This document shows, one piece after another, positions 49,401-61,400 of a stretch of DNA of 64,000 nucleotides (position 1 is its first letter; each line of letters opens with the position of its first letter). Position numbers and translations under genes: made by a program. The notes beneath the pieces are model-generated. The model did no database searches. It was not told the DNA's origin and saw only the letters and a list, made by a program, of their open reading frames with translations. The stretch comes from Nymphaea colorata (taxonomy: Eukaryota; Streptophyta; Magnoliopsida; Nymphaeales; Nymphaeaceae), in the NCBI RefSeq assembly GCF_008831285.2, contig NC_045151.1, forward strand, positions 11,456,571-11,520,570, read 5' to 3'.

Positions 49401-52400
49401 CAATAGAAGGTCTATCTTCACTATCAACTAATCTGACGACTTTCATTAGAGGTACACAAATCTTCAATAAGTGCACACATGATTCCCAAAAGTCAGCATC
49501 GAAGATGGTATCCACAACTGTCGTTGCCTTCCTTTTATAGGCATGTGGATATGCAGCCCAATCATCACTTGAAAACATCTGCCTGAGAGAAGTTCTTTGC
49601 TTGACTATACCCTGCACAGTCAAAACATTTGTAGCAAACCGTGTTTGTGCAGGGCGAATCAATTCAACCCCATTTGTGAATTTCCTCATCAAATTCAAGA
49701 CATAAGCATGATTATAAATAAACTTCGTGATTTCTTGGCATCTATGAACTGTCAACTTCATATCATCTCTTTCACCAAGATCATGAAGCATAAGATTTAC
49801 ACAGTGAGCAGCACATTGACTCCAATAAAATGTCCCATATCGTGTTGCTAACATTTCACCTGCAGCTTTATAATTTGTTGCATTATCAGTGATAAATTGT
49901 ACGACATTTTCAGACCCAACTTCTTCTATAACTTTATCAAAAATCCCAAACAACACATCAACAGTCTTAGGAGTATCTGACAAATCAACATATTTTAAGA
50001 ACATAGTACCAAGAGGGCAATATACAAGGAAGTTTACCAATGTTCTGTTCTTGATGTCTGTCCACCCATCTGCCATTACACTGCATCCTGTAGCTTTCCA
50101 GCTCAATTTTAGTTCATCACAATATATCTTCACATCTCTAACTATATTGTTGAGTATTTTACCTCGCAATTTATGAAAAGAGGGCATTTTATACCCTCGC
50201 CCTACACTAGCAATCGCATATTCTATAGGCTGATAATGATAAGAGTTTGCTGCATTGAAGGGAATGGATGCATCATAGAACCACCTTCCTATGGTTTCAT
50301 CTGCTGCTTCAATAATATCCTTTGATTGCATGGCTATACGAATCTCAGGCGGAGCACCAGCAGCAGTATAATTGGGAAAAAAATTCTTGATCGAACCAGA
50401 CATATTGGTCGACCTCATAGTAGGTACTCTACCACCACCAGTACGACCACTATGACTCCTGCCACATCCTCGTGAAACTGAACTTATATTTGCACCTCTT
50501 CTTTTTCTGGTTGCAGTTGCAGAAGAACCACCTCCATGCATGATGCCTTTCCCTTTAGCTGTTCCCAAACTGACACCAACATCTTCTTCTTCAAGCTGAA
50601 CATCTTCACCTTCACTTTCTTCCTCTTCATGCGGGTCCCCATATCCTTCCTCTGCATCTTCCATTTCCTTTTCAATCCTACTTGCTTTCACTACATCAAG
50701 AAGCTCCTGACACTGGTGCTTTACATACGCTGGCAATGGGTTCTCTTGGAAGCCATTGTATTGAGCCACATCGCTGTGTGTACCAGCTATATGGTGTTTA
50801 AAGCGAGAGATCCCTCCTGATATGATTTGCTTACAATAATTGTACTTAACTCTTAATATATCTTTGGGATTCACCCTTGTACACCACTGCCATGCAGGAT
50901 CCGACATTATATCTTCACAAAACAAGTAAAAACATACAAATAAATGTAGGAAATAAGACAAATGAACGATTCAACGGCAAAAATGGCTTATTTCTTACCT
51001 TCTTGGTGTTAAAAACCAAAAAACCCTCTTTCTCCAAGCTTCCCACCGTCCCAAGACTCCCCACAACGAGAAAGGAAGCTTCTTCACTGGCAAATCTTGA
51101 TGCAATGGAGAAAATCTCTCCCTTCCACGTCTCTAGCAGCGTTGAGAAACAAGAAAAGAGAGAGAGAGGAGCGTCCATTTCAAAATAAGACGCAAAAAAA
51201 GGGGCCCTCGGGTATCGTATAGATTTTCTTAACCTATACGATACGTATCGTAAGATACGCGTCCGTATCGTACGATACGGATAACATTGGTCCTAACAGT
51301 CCTGCAATAAGAAACTCTACTCACAGACCCACATTACTAACCTCTCAACTTGAGGGGGAATTCATTTTATTTCAGACAGCATAACCTAGTGGCATTGTGT
51401 AATACTGCTTATAAGAGGTAAAAATGGGTCTCTTACTCTATCGGATCCGACCCACACATTATTTCCTTATTTCCTTTTAAAACTACTAATGTGGACATTT
51501 TAGAGTTTGAGGTTGTCAAGATGTGTTTATTCGCTTAAGATCCTATTGTTGCTATAGGCATGTCTTCTAACCAAAATTTTTTGATAACATTTCTTACCAT
51601 CATTCACATTTGCACCTGTGCCTTCACCCGTATCCATACATGTGACATAGGCTTCCACAACAACTTTGGCAGGGAGAGATCAAATTGCATAGTTATTTGT
51701 TACAGCCGGCAGTCTTAGAGAGAGAAAAATCATCTTTTTAACTAACCCTAATCTCACTAATAAAGGGATTAGGGCAGCGGTAGAGACTTACAAATATCAT
51801 CAACAAAAGATAGAGAAATGTTTAAAGAGAACTCCTAACTATTAAATGTTGCAAAGGACCACTTAGAAACTTAAAGTCTTCTAATTTAACGCTCTCCCTC
51901 AAGTCGGAGTATACATATTAATCATGCTCAGCTTGTCACAAACTCACATGAGAATGACTCCAATGGAATGGGAGGGATAGGTAGTGGGTTCGATGATCGT
52001 GGCATCTCAGTAGAGGTAGGAGAGGGACTATAATAACGTTGAGACTCAAATAATGTTACAGTCACATTGATATACTCCTTTTGAGTCAAGGGTTCAAAGC
52101 ATTTGTAACCTTTATGATTTCTGGAGTAGCCAATAAAGATGCACTTAAATGTTTGAGTGTCTAATTTATCACGTGTAGGTTCAAGGATGTGAACAAACCA
52201 TGTGCAACCAAATATTTGGGAGCGATTGGAAACAAGGGTTGTTGTAGGTACACAAGTTTGTTGGGAACCTGGTTGTCGATGGAGGATGAGGGTAAACGGT
52301 TGGACAAGTAACAGGCAGTGAGGATAACATCTCTCAAAAAATATGCAGGTAAATGATTATGAAGCATTAGGGAACACACCACATTTAAAAGTAGGCAATG

Positions 52401-55363
52401 TTTTCACTCAGCTATTTCATTTTTGCTGGGAGGTATGGGGATAAGTAAACTGAGGGAAAATGTTCTTATCAGATTAAAATTTGATTAAGGTAAATGCCTT
52501 GAACTGAAGAGCGTTATCAGTGTGAATGCTTTTAACAAAAATTACCAAATTGGGTCTTTATTTCAATAATAAGGTTCTTGAGAGTACATATGACTTAAGA
52601 CCTTTTTTGCAAAAGGAGAACCCAAGTGACTCAAGAATAATTATTAACAATGACAAAGACTTGATGAGTAACTGCTACAAGTGTGCTTGCCAAGTTGACA
52701 GGCTTCACATTGGAATGACTCTGATACTGATAGGTGAGGAAGTAGGTAATAGAGCTTGGAGACGAATGAACGACCTAGTCTGAGATGCCACTGGAAGGAG
52801 GAGGACAATGAAGAAATTGAGGAGGTTGCAAAACCCATAGAATCTGACATGATGTAGATGGCTCGCTCATAACCTCTACCAATCGTCTTCTTAGTTTGCA
52901 AGTCCTGAAATAGATATAAACCAGAGTCAAATGTGACACCACAATGTAAGTCATTAGTCAATTGTCTGATTGCACATCCGGAATTGTCATAGACTGAGAA
53001 ATATTAACATCTCTGTAACCCATAATAGGAAACCATCTGACATCTGCAAGTTTCACATGACGAGTTTGAGGTAATCTGTGGATCAAGGTGAACAACGAAG
53101 GTTTACTACAAAAGTGCTTTGATGCCCTTGAATCAGTAATCCAAGGCGTACATGTATCATGTGGAGCAGTATTAGCGGACACAACACTGTATATCATAAC
53201 TGTGGAAACTGATGACTGAATAGATCTGTGTGCTAAAAACTATTCATACTCTGATTTGTTGATATTCACTATCACACTCTCAGGATGGGAAGATGACGAA
53301 GACCCCTATACTATTGATGAAGATGCCTAAACAAATCCAATAGGAGACTGCAATGAATTTTTGACTTGGTTAGATGCAACACCTCTGCCTCGGGATGTAG
53401 CGAAAGGACGACCATACTTATCCCAACATCTGTCTTCCAAACGCCCTATTTTCCCCCAGTAGATGCATTGGAATCTCCCACGACCTCCTTTTGACCCTCA
53501 GCATGTGCCCCTCTCCTTGGAGAAACTACCCCCACGGCCTCCTGAAGTGACCAAGGCAGAGGTAGGAGTATCAGTGGAAGGCTGAGAAATGGTCACAACA
53601 GGACGGCTGAGTCTGTTGTAAGCCTCAGCTAAGTCACTTATGTTCCAGTGAACATCTATGCTTTTGCTACTACGTATTCAGGAGTGAGCCCTTATAGAAG
53701 CTTTGCCACCATGGACTGTTCACCATGAGTCTTGTGGCATGTGGGACATGGAGGGCGCAAAAGCTTTTGGTCTTTCGTAGATTGACTTGATGAAAGCGAA
53801 GTACTGAACATGATTTTGATCACCCTATCGTAAATTAAGTAATTCCTCCTCCACTTGCAAGATCTTGCCAACATTCTTGTCATTAGAATGTGTTTGTTAC
53901 AAAAAATCCCACATTTGGTAGATGTATAGTATGCAATAATAGAGGTACTCTGTGGTTGCACACTATTCATGATCCATGATATGACAATATTATTATCTTT
54001 CTTGCATGTACTATATTTTCCATTCTTTACTACATGTTCATTTTCTTCTATAACATGCTCCTTCCGATGTCCAATCATAGACATCATAAACACACGAGAC
54101 CAAATCTCATAATTAGATCCATCTACTTTATAGTAGAGCCATAAGAAAGGGATTACTCATGTTCTTATGCTCATATTGCATGTTTGTCTTGCCTTCATGA
54201 GCATTAATGCAAGACTGGACAATATGACCTCAATCAGGTCGCACTTTCATAAAATCAAAAGTATAGCGCACAACAATCAACTTGAGAGGATTTAGGCAGC
54301 AAAATTTTTCAGCATTAATAAAAGTACTTAAAAAAATATCTATCAACTTGTTCAGTAAATCGGTTCACCAATCACAGCAATCAACTTGAGAGGATCTAGG
54401 CAGCATAATTTTTTCAGCATCAATAAAAGTACTTAAAAAAATCTATCAACTTGTTGTTCAGTAAATCAGTCCACTAATCTCACGTAGTAGAATTCATACC
54501 ATTGCTTACTAGAATCCACATATGCATATAAGAAAAACAATCAATCTCATAAGACTATACCCAACTTGCAACCACTTTTCCACAGTCAGCCAAAAAAAAT
54601 CTGACAAGAATATGGTCCACGTACAACCCTAAGTCACATGGGTACTTCAGTCAGGTCCACGTACCCGTACCCAAAATGGGTACTTTGACACTTGGGTACC
54701 TATAGATCCAAATTGCTTAATTTTACTTTGATTTAATTTTTTTCACTTTATTTTTTATTCTATTTTTTGGATGTGGAAATTCGATTGATGTTCATATTTG
54801 ACTAGGGAGCTGCTTGGTTGTCCATATGTTTAAAGTTTTTCATAGGTTTCTTAAACACACTGTTGCAAAAACCGTTGATATATATTTTCTATATTATTTA
54901 TTTTTTTATGTTGATGTATATTCTTTATTTTGATACATATTTTCTAAGTATTTCTTATTGTTTATATATATATATGGCCATACCCTCGCACCCAAGTTTT
55001 TTGAAAATGGTCAGTACCCGTACCCGTACCTATGTGACATAGGTACAACCACTCTTCCACGAGCCTAGATTTGACTTAGAGCTTGCCAACACAACTCTTA
55101 CACAGTTTCTCACGCTCCATTACATCCACGTTGGGAACCTAATCATACATACCTCTCACCTAAGTCACACGGGTGCGCCAACTATGGTGGCGCACCCGCA
55201 CCCATGTCGGTGCGGGTGCTAGTGCAGCCTGACATGGCGTCAAATGAGTTTTAGCCGTTTTGAAAAATGTTTTGGCTGTTTTCATTGATATATTGATTCA
55301 AGGTAACCTTGATAAAAAAAGTTTAAAAATATAGACAAGTAAAATTACTTATATAAAACAAAT

Positions 55364-55407
<44 letters not shown>

Positions 55408-58400
55408 CACACACACACCCGCAACCATGTAACATAGCCTCTCACGTGTGATTAGGTTCCCCTTCCATGCTGCTTCACTGTCTCCCGATCAGCATAGAGA
55501 AGAGAGAAAGGAAGGGTAGAGGAAGAAAAAAGGTGGGAAGAGATGGAAGAGAGAAGAGGTCACTGGAAAGTCACATCAGCCGCTGGCAGAGAAGGGTGGA
55601 TATCGCGTGTTCTGATACCATGTTACAGCCAGCTGTCTTGAAGAGAGAAAAATCATCTTATTAACTAACCCTAATCTCACTAATAAAGAGATCAGGGCAG
55701 CTGTAGAAACTTACAAATAACATCAACTAAAAATAGAAGAATATGTAAAGAGAACTCCTAACTATTAAATATTGCAAAGGACCACCTAGAAACTTAAAGC
55801 CTTTTAATTTGACATTATTCATAAAGACTTTGGCAGGATGAATGCTTTAGGAATTCCAGAACAACCTATTCATGTCCTTCGGGATGGCTGCTGGAACTTG
55901 AATTTTAGTGTATTTTCATAACCTCTGAGAATGGACACATCTTAGGAGGATGTTTGCATCTGTGGAAAGCAGTGTTTTATGGAACTTCACATTCCATAGA
56001 TCTGCGGGCTCCATCGCTAAAGCAAATGCAGGATGTATGCAATGAAAGCCCACACAGTCTGCACATCCCATGGATGCCATTTACACTGTTATGACGTTAA
56101 CCTCGGAATGATGAACCCTGCACATTATTCTGCCCCTATTCAATGCAAACAACACTGCGAGATCTCTTTGTCTTATTTCTACCTTTATATGCATGAACCT
56201 AAACCAAGCAAGAAATTGGCTATTAAGAAGACGACCTGTCAATGTCAAAAGCTTTACATCAGTTGACAACTTTCAGTGATCCTTGTTATTCAAGGGCTGA
56301 TAAGCTCAAGGTTTAGGTGCTTAGGCTGTTTTATTGTCTATGAGTGGGTGCTTACAGTTTCTATGTGATCTAGCATCATATGTGTCCTTCATATGTATTC
56401 TTCACACCTAATGTTAAGAAGTGATTGGACGAGTTAGGATCTGGATCCAGACCCAAACTCGTCAGATTCCAGGCAGTCTTTTGTTTAGTCATATGTGTTA
56501 TTGTTTCACTAATGGTATGTTTGTGTAATTTTTGTGATTATGGGCATCATTACCCAATCTGTATTAATTGTGGGTTTTATATATAAAAATTAGGGCTGTA
56601 GCTGCAAGAGATGAACATGGCCGCTTCCTTCTTCCACTCCTTTGTCTTGTTTATCTTATTTTTGGCAAGGTTGAGATTCTGGTGCATAATCAGAGGCTGA
56701 TATCCTAAATGTTACACCTAAGACATTGTTAGGTTTTGTGTTTTGGCTATCAAGGGATCTTCTTTTGCCCTCTTCTTTTTCTTGAATGGTGTTTGTTAAA
56801 GTTCTTTTTAGAGTCAATTTGAGGCTTTCTGTAATATTAGAAAGTGGACTAGGGACTACTTATTATTTTCTAATATTTTAGTGGACTGAAATTGTAAATA
56901 TGTAGTCTTTACCCTAATCTCTTTTAACCTGAGGTTAGGGTTACGGGATCAATAAGAAAAATGACTCTCTCTCTCTGATTTCAACATGGTATGAGAGCCT
57001 CCACTGCCGGCGACAACCAAGTAAGTTTTCCGGCGACTCCTTCTCCTTCTCCGGCGACTTCTTCCTCCTGCGGCTTCTTTCTCTTTCCTCTTCTCGTCGC
57101 CCATCTTTATTTCTTCTTACCCACCAACAGGGAGGCGGTAAAGAAATAAAGTTTGGGTGTGCGGCGTGGAGAAGGACTGATCACGCCTATGTGGAAGGCG
57201 TGATCAGATCCTTAAGTGATCTCGTGGCTGCTGTTTGATATGAGAAAAAACAGATCGTGTGGAGCAGATCTGTTTTTTTATGATGATTGAGGCGTGATGA
57301 ATGTGGATTTCTTTTTGAAGTGGATGATGTTCTGCCGATGGTGTGTGAGGAGACTGAAAACAACAACAGTTTCAGTTTTATAAAGGTGTAAACAGTCAGC
57401 AGAAAGCAGAATTTGCGTTGACGGTGTGTGAGGAAACTGAAAACAGCAGCTGTTTCAGTTTTTGATGGTGTAAACAGTTGACAGATATCAGCAGAAACTG
57501 GAAATCAATAGCAGTCGACCAAGAATAACAAAAAAATTATATTCTGTAATCTATCTTCTACTCTCTGTTAGCTGTTCAGACGTGGGCAATTCCTATGATT
57601 ACAGATTTGTTTGCTATCCATCATGCTACTCTCTGTTATGTTGTTTTGATGTGGGCAGTTCCTGTGATTACAGAATTGTTTTTTGCTATCTATCATGTGA
57701 TGCCTGTATGATCTTTGAGGATAGTAGAAATATATTTCTCTTTGGTATTTGACTGTTGCATACTTGCATCCTTACTATCGTGTGTCAGTTTTCTTTCTGT
57801 TTCCTACTATGGCTGACGGCAGTAGGTCAGAAAGTCCTAATGAATATAAGATGACTGGTAACTCCTTTTCGTATGGAACCACAATCAAACTTGATGGTTC
57901 GAATTATGAAATCTGGTCCAGGGTGTTTATGATGTCTGTGGCTGGTCATAGAAAGAAATATATTATTGAAGAAGATGAACCCGTTGAGAAAAAAGGAAAA
58001 TATTCTGCGTGGGATGAAGATAATAACATTGTAATCGCATGGATTATGAACAGTGTAGAGTCTCGTATAGCTCCAACAATTGCATACTACACCAAAACTA
58101 AAGATATGTGGTCTTTCCTGAAGAAGACGTATTCTCATGCTACTAATGTTATTAAAATTTTACAATTGGAAGAAGAGCTTTGTAACATACGGCAATGAGA
58201 TCAAGATCTGCCACAGTATTTTGCTACATTGACGGCTGCATATGAACGGTTAAAAGCTCTTCGTCCACCTTGCAAGCATTGTTATGCGTCACATTTTGAA
58301 ACTGGTATGGTAGCAAAGTTTCTTTCTGGGTTATCTTCGGAGTATTCTGTGGCGAAGTCTCAAATTCTCACAGGCAGTGACTTCCCAGACTTAGCAGATA

Positions 58401-61400
58401 CTTATAATAGGTTGAGTCGTCTTGCAGTCACTCTTACTCAGCCTATGCATCACACCCTAGTCTCTGCACTTGTGATGTCAGGAGGACATAGCCATTGTTC
58501 TTTTGTTGGAACTAGGGAACGTGGTGCAAGACGTGGTGCCGGACGTGGGAGATTTCAGTGCTCTCATTGTGAGAAATTAGGGCATCTAGAGGACCGATGT
58601 TGGGACAAGCATCCTCATCTCCGTTCTGCTGGTCCACCAGGACGTGGTGGAGGGAGAACGTGTACAGGGAAAGGGTCTTTTTCTTCTACTGCAACTTCCT
58701 CACAGGCTACAGCTTCTATGGTTGAGTCTCCTACATGTTCTCCATCGTATTCACTCAACTTAAGCAAGGAAGAATATGAGTTGGTTCTAGCTCAGAGGTC
58801 TACTCCTGCTTCGACCAACACAGCTGCAATAGACTCGGCTTTCTCTGTTGGTGCCCCTACCAGTGACCCAGGTATGATATGGATGATTGACTCAGGAGCA
58901 TCCACGCATTGTTGTAATCAGCCACAGATGTTTTTATCGTTCACCAGGTGCACTACACCACAACACGTCAGGTTGGCTGATGGCAAGTTGTCCCCTATCT
59001 TGGGCAGCGGTGATATCTACCTCACACCTTTTGGCATCATTACACATGTGCTATATGCTCCTCGATTTCCTGTAACCTGTTATCTGTTAAGCAATTGACT
59101 AGAGATTTACAGTGTAGAGTCATTTTTTATCCTGGTTCATGTTCTTTTCAGGACTTACAAACTAGGAAGATGATTGGTGGCAGCCATGAACGCGAGGGGC
59201 TCTATTTCCTGTCTGTCCTTGTAGATGTTGCTGCATCCTCTATCACATCGAAGCCTTCTCCTTTGCAATGGCATCTCAGATTAGGTCATCCATCTGTGTC
59301 CAAGCTTCATCGCATCTTTCCAGATATTTCTGCATCAAAGTCTTTCTTATGTGATGCATGCCAGTTAGGCAAGCATACACGTAGTAGTTTCCCTTCGAGT
59401 CAGAGTCCATCGAGTCAAAGTCCGTTTGATCTTCTTCACGTTGATGTTTGGGGTCCAAGTAAAGTTTCCTTTCGTTCACGTTTCTGGTATTACCTTGTTT
59501 TGGTTGATGATTTCACTAGAGTCAGTTGGGTATTTTTGTTACGGGACAGGTCTGAGGTCATTTGTATCCTTCAGAAATTTGTCAATGAAATAAAAACTCA
59601 GTTTGGTGTTACTGTCAAAAATATTCGTACTGATAATGCTCTTGAATTTAAATCTTCAGTTCTACTTCAATTTTATGCCAATCATAGGATTCGACCACAA
59701 TATACATGTCCCCACACATCCCAACAAAATGGTGTTGCTGAACGCAAACATCGACAGCTTTTAAATGTGGCCCGCACCCTCATGTTGCATACCCATATGC
59801 CTGCCTACTTTTGGGGTGATGCCATTCTTACCGCTTGCTACCTCACCAATCGATTGCTCTCGTTTGCCATCCAAGAACGCATCCCCATTCAAATACTATA
59901 TCCAGATCGACCATTATTTCATATACCTCCCAAAGTATTTGGATGCATTTGCTTTGCACATATCTTGGGCCCAAACAAAAACAAACTTGCTGCCCAAGCT
60001 GTCAAATGTGTGTTCATTGGATATTTTGCCAATCAAAAAGGCTATCGTTGCTTTGATCCCCATAACAAAAAAGAGATTGTCAGTGCGGATGTTACATTCT
60101 TTGAGTCTCGTCCTTATTTTTTCGCTCCAAGTACCACTGTGTCTGAGTTTCCCGTGTCTGTTCCTCTTCCTATTCCCTCAGTATCACTTAAATCTATCCT
60201 GTCCTCTCAACCGCTGTCAGGTGATCGTTTTCTTGATCCTCCACTAGTCTATACTCGGCGTCAAGGTCCCTCTTCAAACCGCTCGCCAGCATCTTCTCAT
60301 GAGGTAAGTTCCTATGATAAGACTGACTCAGGAAGGAATGATGACTATTCGGCAGATGATCTACCTATTGCTATTCGCAAGGGCCAACGACAGTGCACAA
60401 GGCATCCGATTTCTAACTCAGTTTCTATGGACCATTTGAGTACAAGTTTGGTGCAGTTTGATCGAGCTATGGCTAGTCACACTATTCCGACCTCTCACCA
60501 CCAAGCGTTATTAGATTCACGATGGAAGCATGCTATGCAGGAGGAAATGGATGCTCTTCTTTCTAAGGAGACTTGGGACTTGGTGGACCCACCGATGAAT
60601 TGTGATGTTGTTGGCTCTAAATGGGTATACACCATCAAATATCATTCTGATGGATCCGTAGAGCAATTCAAAGCTCGTCTTGTTGCTAAAGGCTATACAC
60701 AGACTTATGGGGTAGACTTCTTCGAGACGTTTTCGCCTGTGGCACGGCTAGGTACTATTCGCCTAGTTATATCTCTCGCAGTCCAGCAAGATTGACCTCT
60801 TTTTCAGCTTGATGTGAAAAATGCATTTCTATATGGTGATTTCTCTGAAACAGTCTATATGAAACAACCACCTGGTTTTGAACGACAGGAGGAGTGTTCC
60901 AAGCTATGCAAACTAAAAGAGGCTATCTATGGACTTAAACAAAGTCCCCGTGCATGGTTCCATAAGCTTAGTGAAGTTGTCTCTAAATGTGGATTTCAAA
61001 GATCTCAGCTTGATCACTCGTTATTTATCAAGAGAGGGACTTCTGGTATAGTGATATTGATTGTATATGTTGATGATATTGTCCTCACTGGAGAAAGTGC
61101 TCAAGAGATAGCTCAAACAAAGGAGTTTCTACAGAAACACTTTGTTACAAAAGATCTTGGTCAGCTTCGTTATTTCCTTGGTATTGAGGTGGCTCGTAGT
61201 AGTAAAGGGATTGTGATGTCTCAAAGGAAATATGTTCTTGATCTTCTGCAGAAAACAGGGTTATTGGGAGCCAAACCTGCTACACTTCCTATGAATCCTC
61301 AAATTCATATGCACGATGATGAATCAGAGGCTTTTGACTCTCGTTCTTACAGATCCCTGATAGGGAAACTTTTATATTTGACCATTACTCGTTCAGACAT

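Larger units (their letters stand above)
44438..51294 (-). mobile_element. Composite hAT transposon with two transposase genes
   Basis: The outer ends are inverted repeats sharing ACCAATGTTATC (left 44440-44451; right end reads GATAACATTGGT), inserted in a gypsy LTR with an imperfect 8-bp duplication. Inside, in order: two direct copies of the about 250-bp left end (44440-44690 and 44692-44937), transposase gene 1 (45142-47659, minus), a right-end-like block dense in CGTATCG/CGATACG palindromes (about 47978-48170), then directly internal left-side sequence again without its terminus, transposase gene 2 (48455-50907, minus) and a second right end (about 51200-51294). This is a head-to-tail tandem in which the second unit has lost its left terminus. 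The whole block could move using the outermost ends. Confidence 0.88.
41428..51528 (-). mobile_element. Deleted chromovirus-type Ty3/gypsy element with nested insertions
   Basis: Minus-strand element with short LTRs at 41428-41688 (3') and 44426-44437 plus 51295-51528 (5', split by the hAT). A primer-binding site for initiator Met-tRNA lies at 44412-44423 (minus strand TGGTATCAGAGT) and a polypurine tract AGGGGAGGGGCAT next to the 3' LTR. The flanking pentamers AAATG (41423-41427) and AGATG (51529-51533) match at 4 of 5. Without insertions the body is only about 2.7 kb. A Gag N-terminal piece is joined to RNase H, so the RT domain is deleted; RNase H, integrase and a chromodomain-like tail remain. 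A C-terminal chromodomain marks the chromoviruses. Confidence 0.8.
51698..55814 (-). mobile_element. Ty1/copia relic (minus strand) with nested small elements
   Basis: 194-bp LTRs at 51698-51891 and 55621-55814 with a perfect TTATT duplication. The primer-binding site TGGTATCAGAAC (minus strand, 55620-55609) and polypurine-like CTTGAGGGAGAG beside the 3' LTR fix the orientation. The interior keeps broken gag, protease and part of integrase; RT and RNase H are missing, so the element has a large deletion. Two small hAT-like elements sit in its 5' leader (54629-55042 and 55160-55437). It is related to, but clearly diverged from, the copia family at 5482 and 56794. Confidence 0.9.

Noticed and set aside
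56033-56266. 77-codon frame with several Cys/His residues in NOC3 intron 10
   Set aside because: The spacing of Cys and His fits no known zinc motif, there is no splice or promoter context, and the opposite strand is equally open.
59765-60247. 160-codon second frame within the copia integrase
   Set aside because: It overlaps the well-supported integrase frame and shows no motif.
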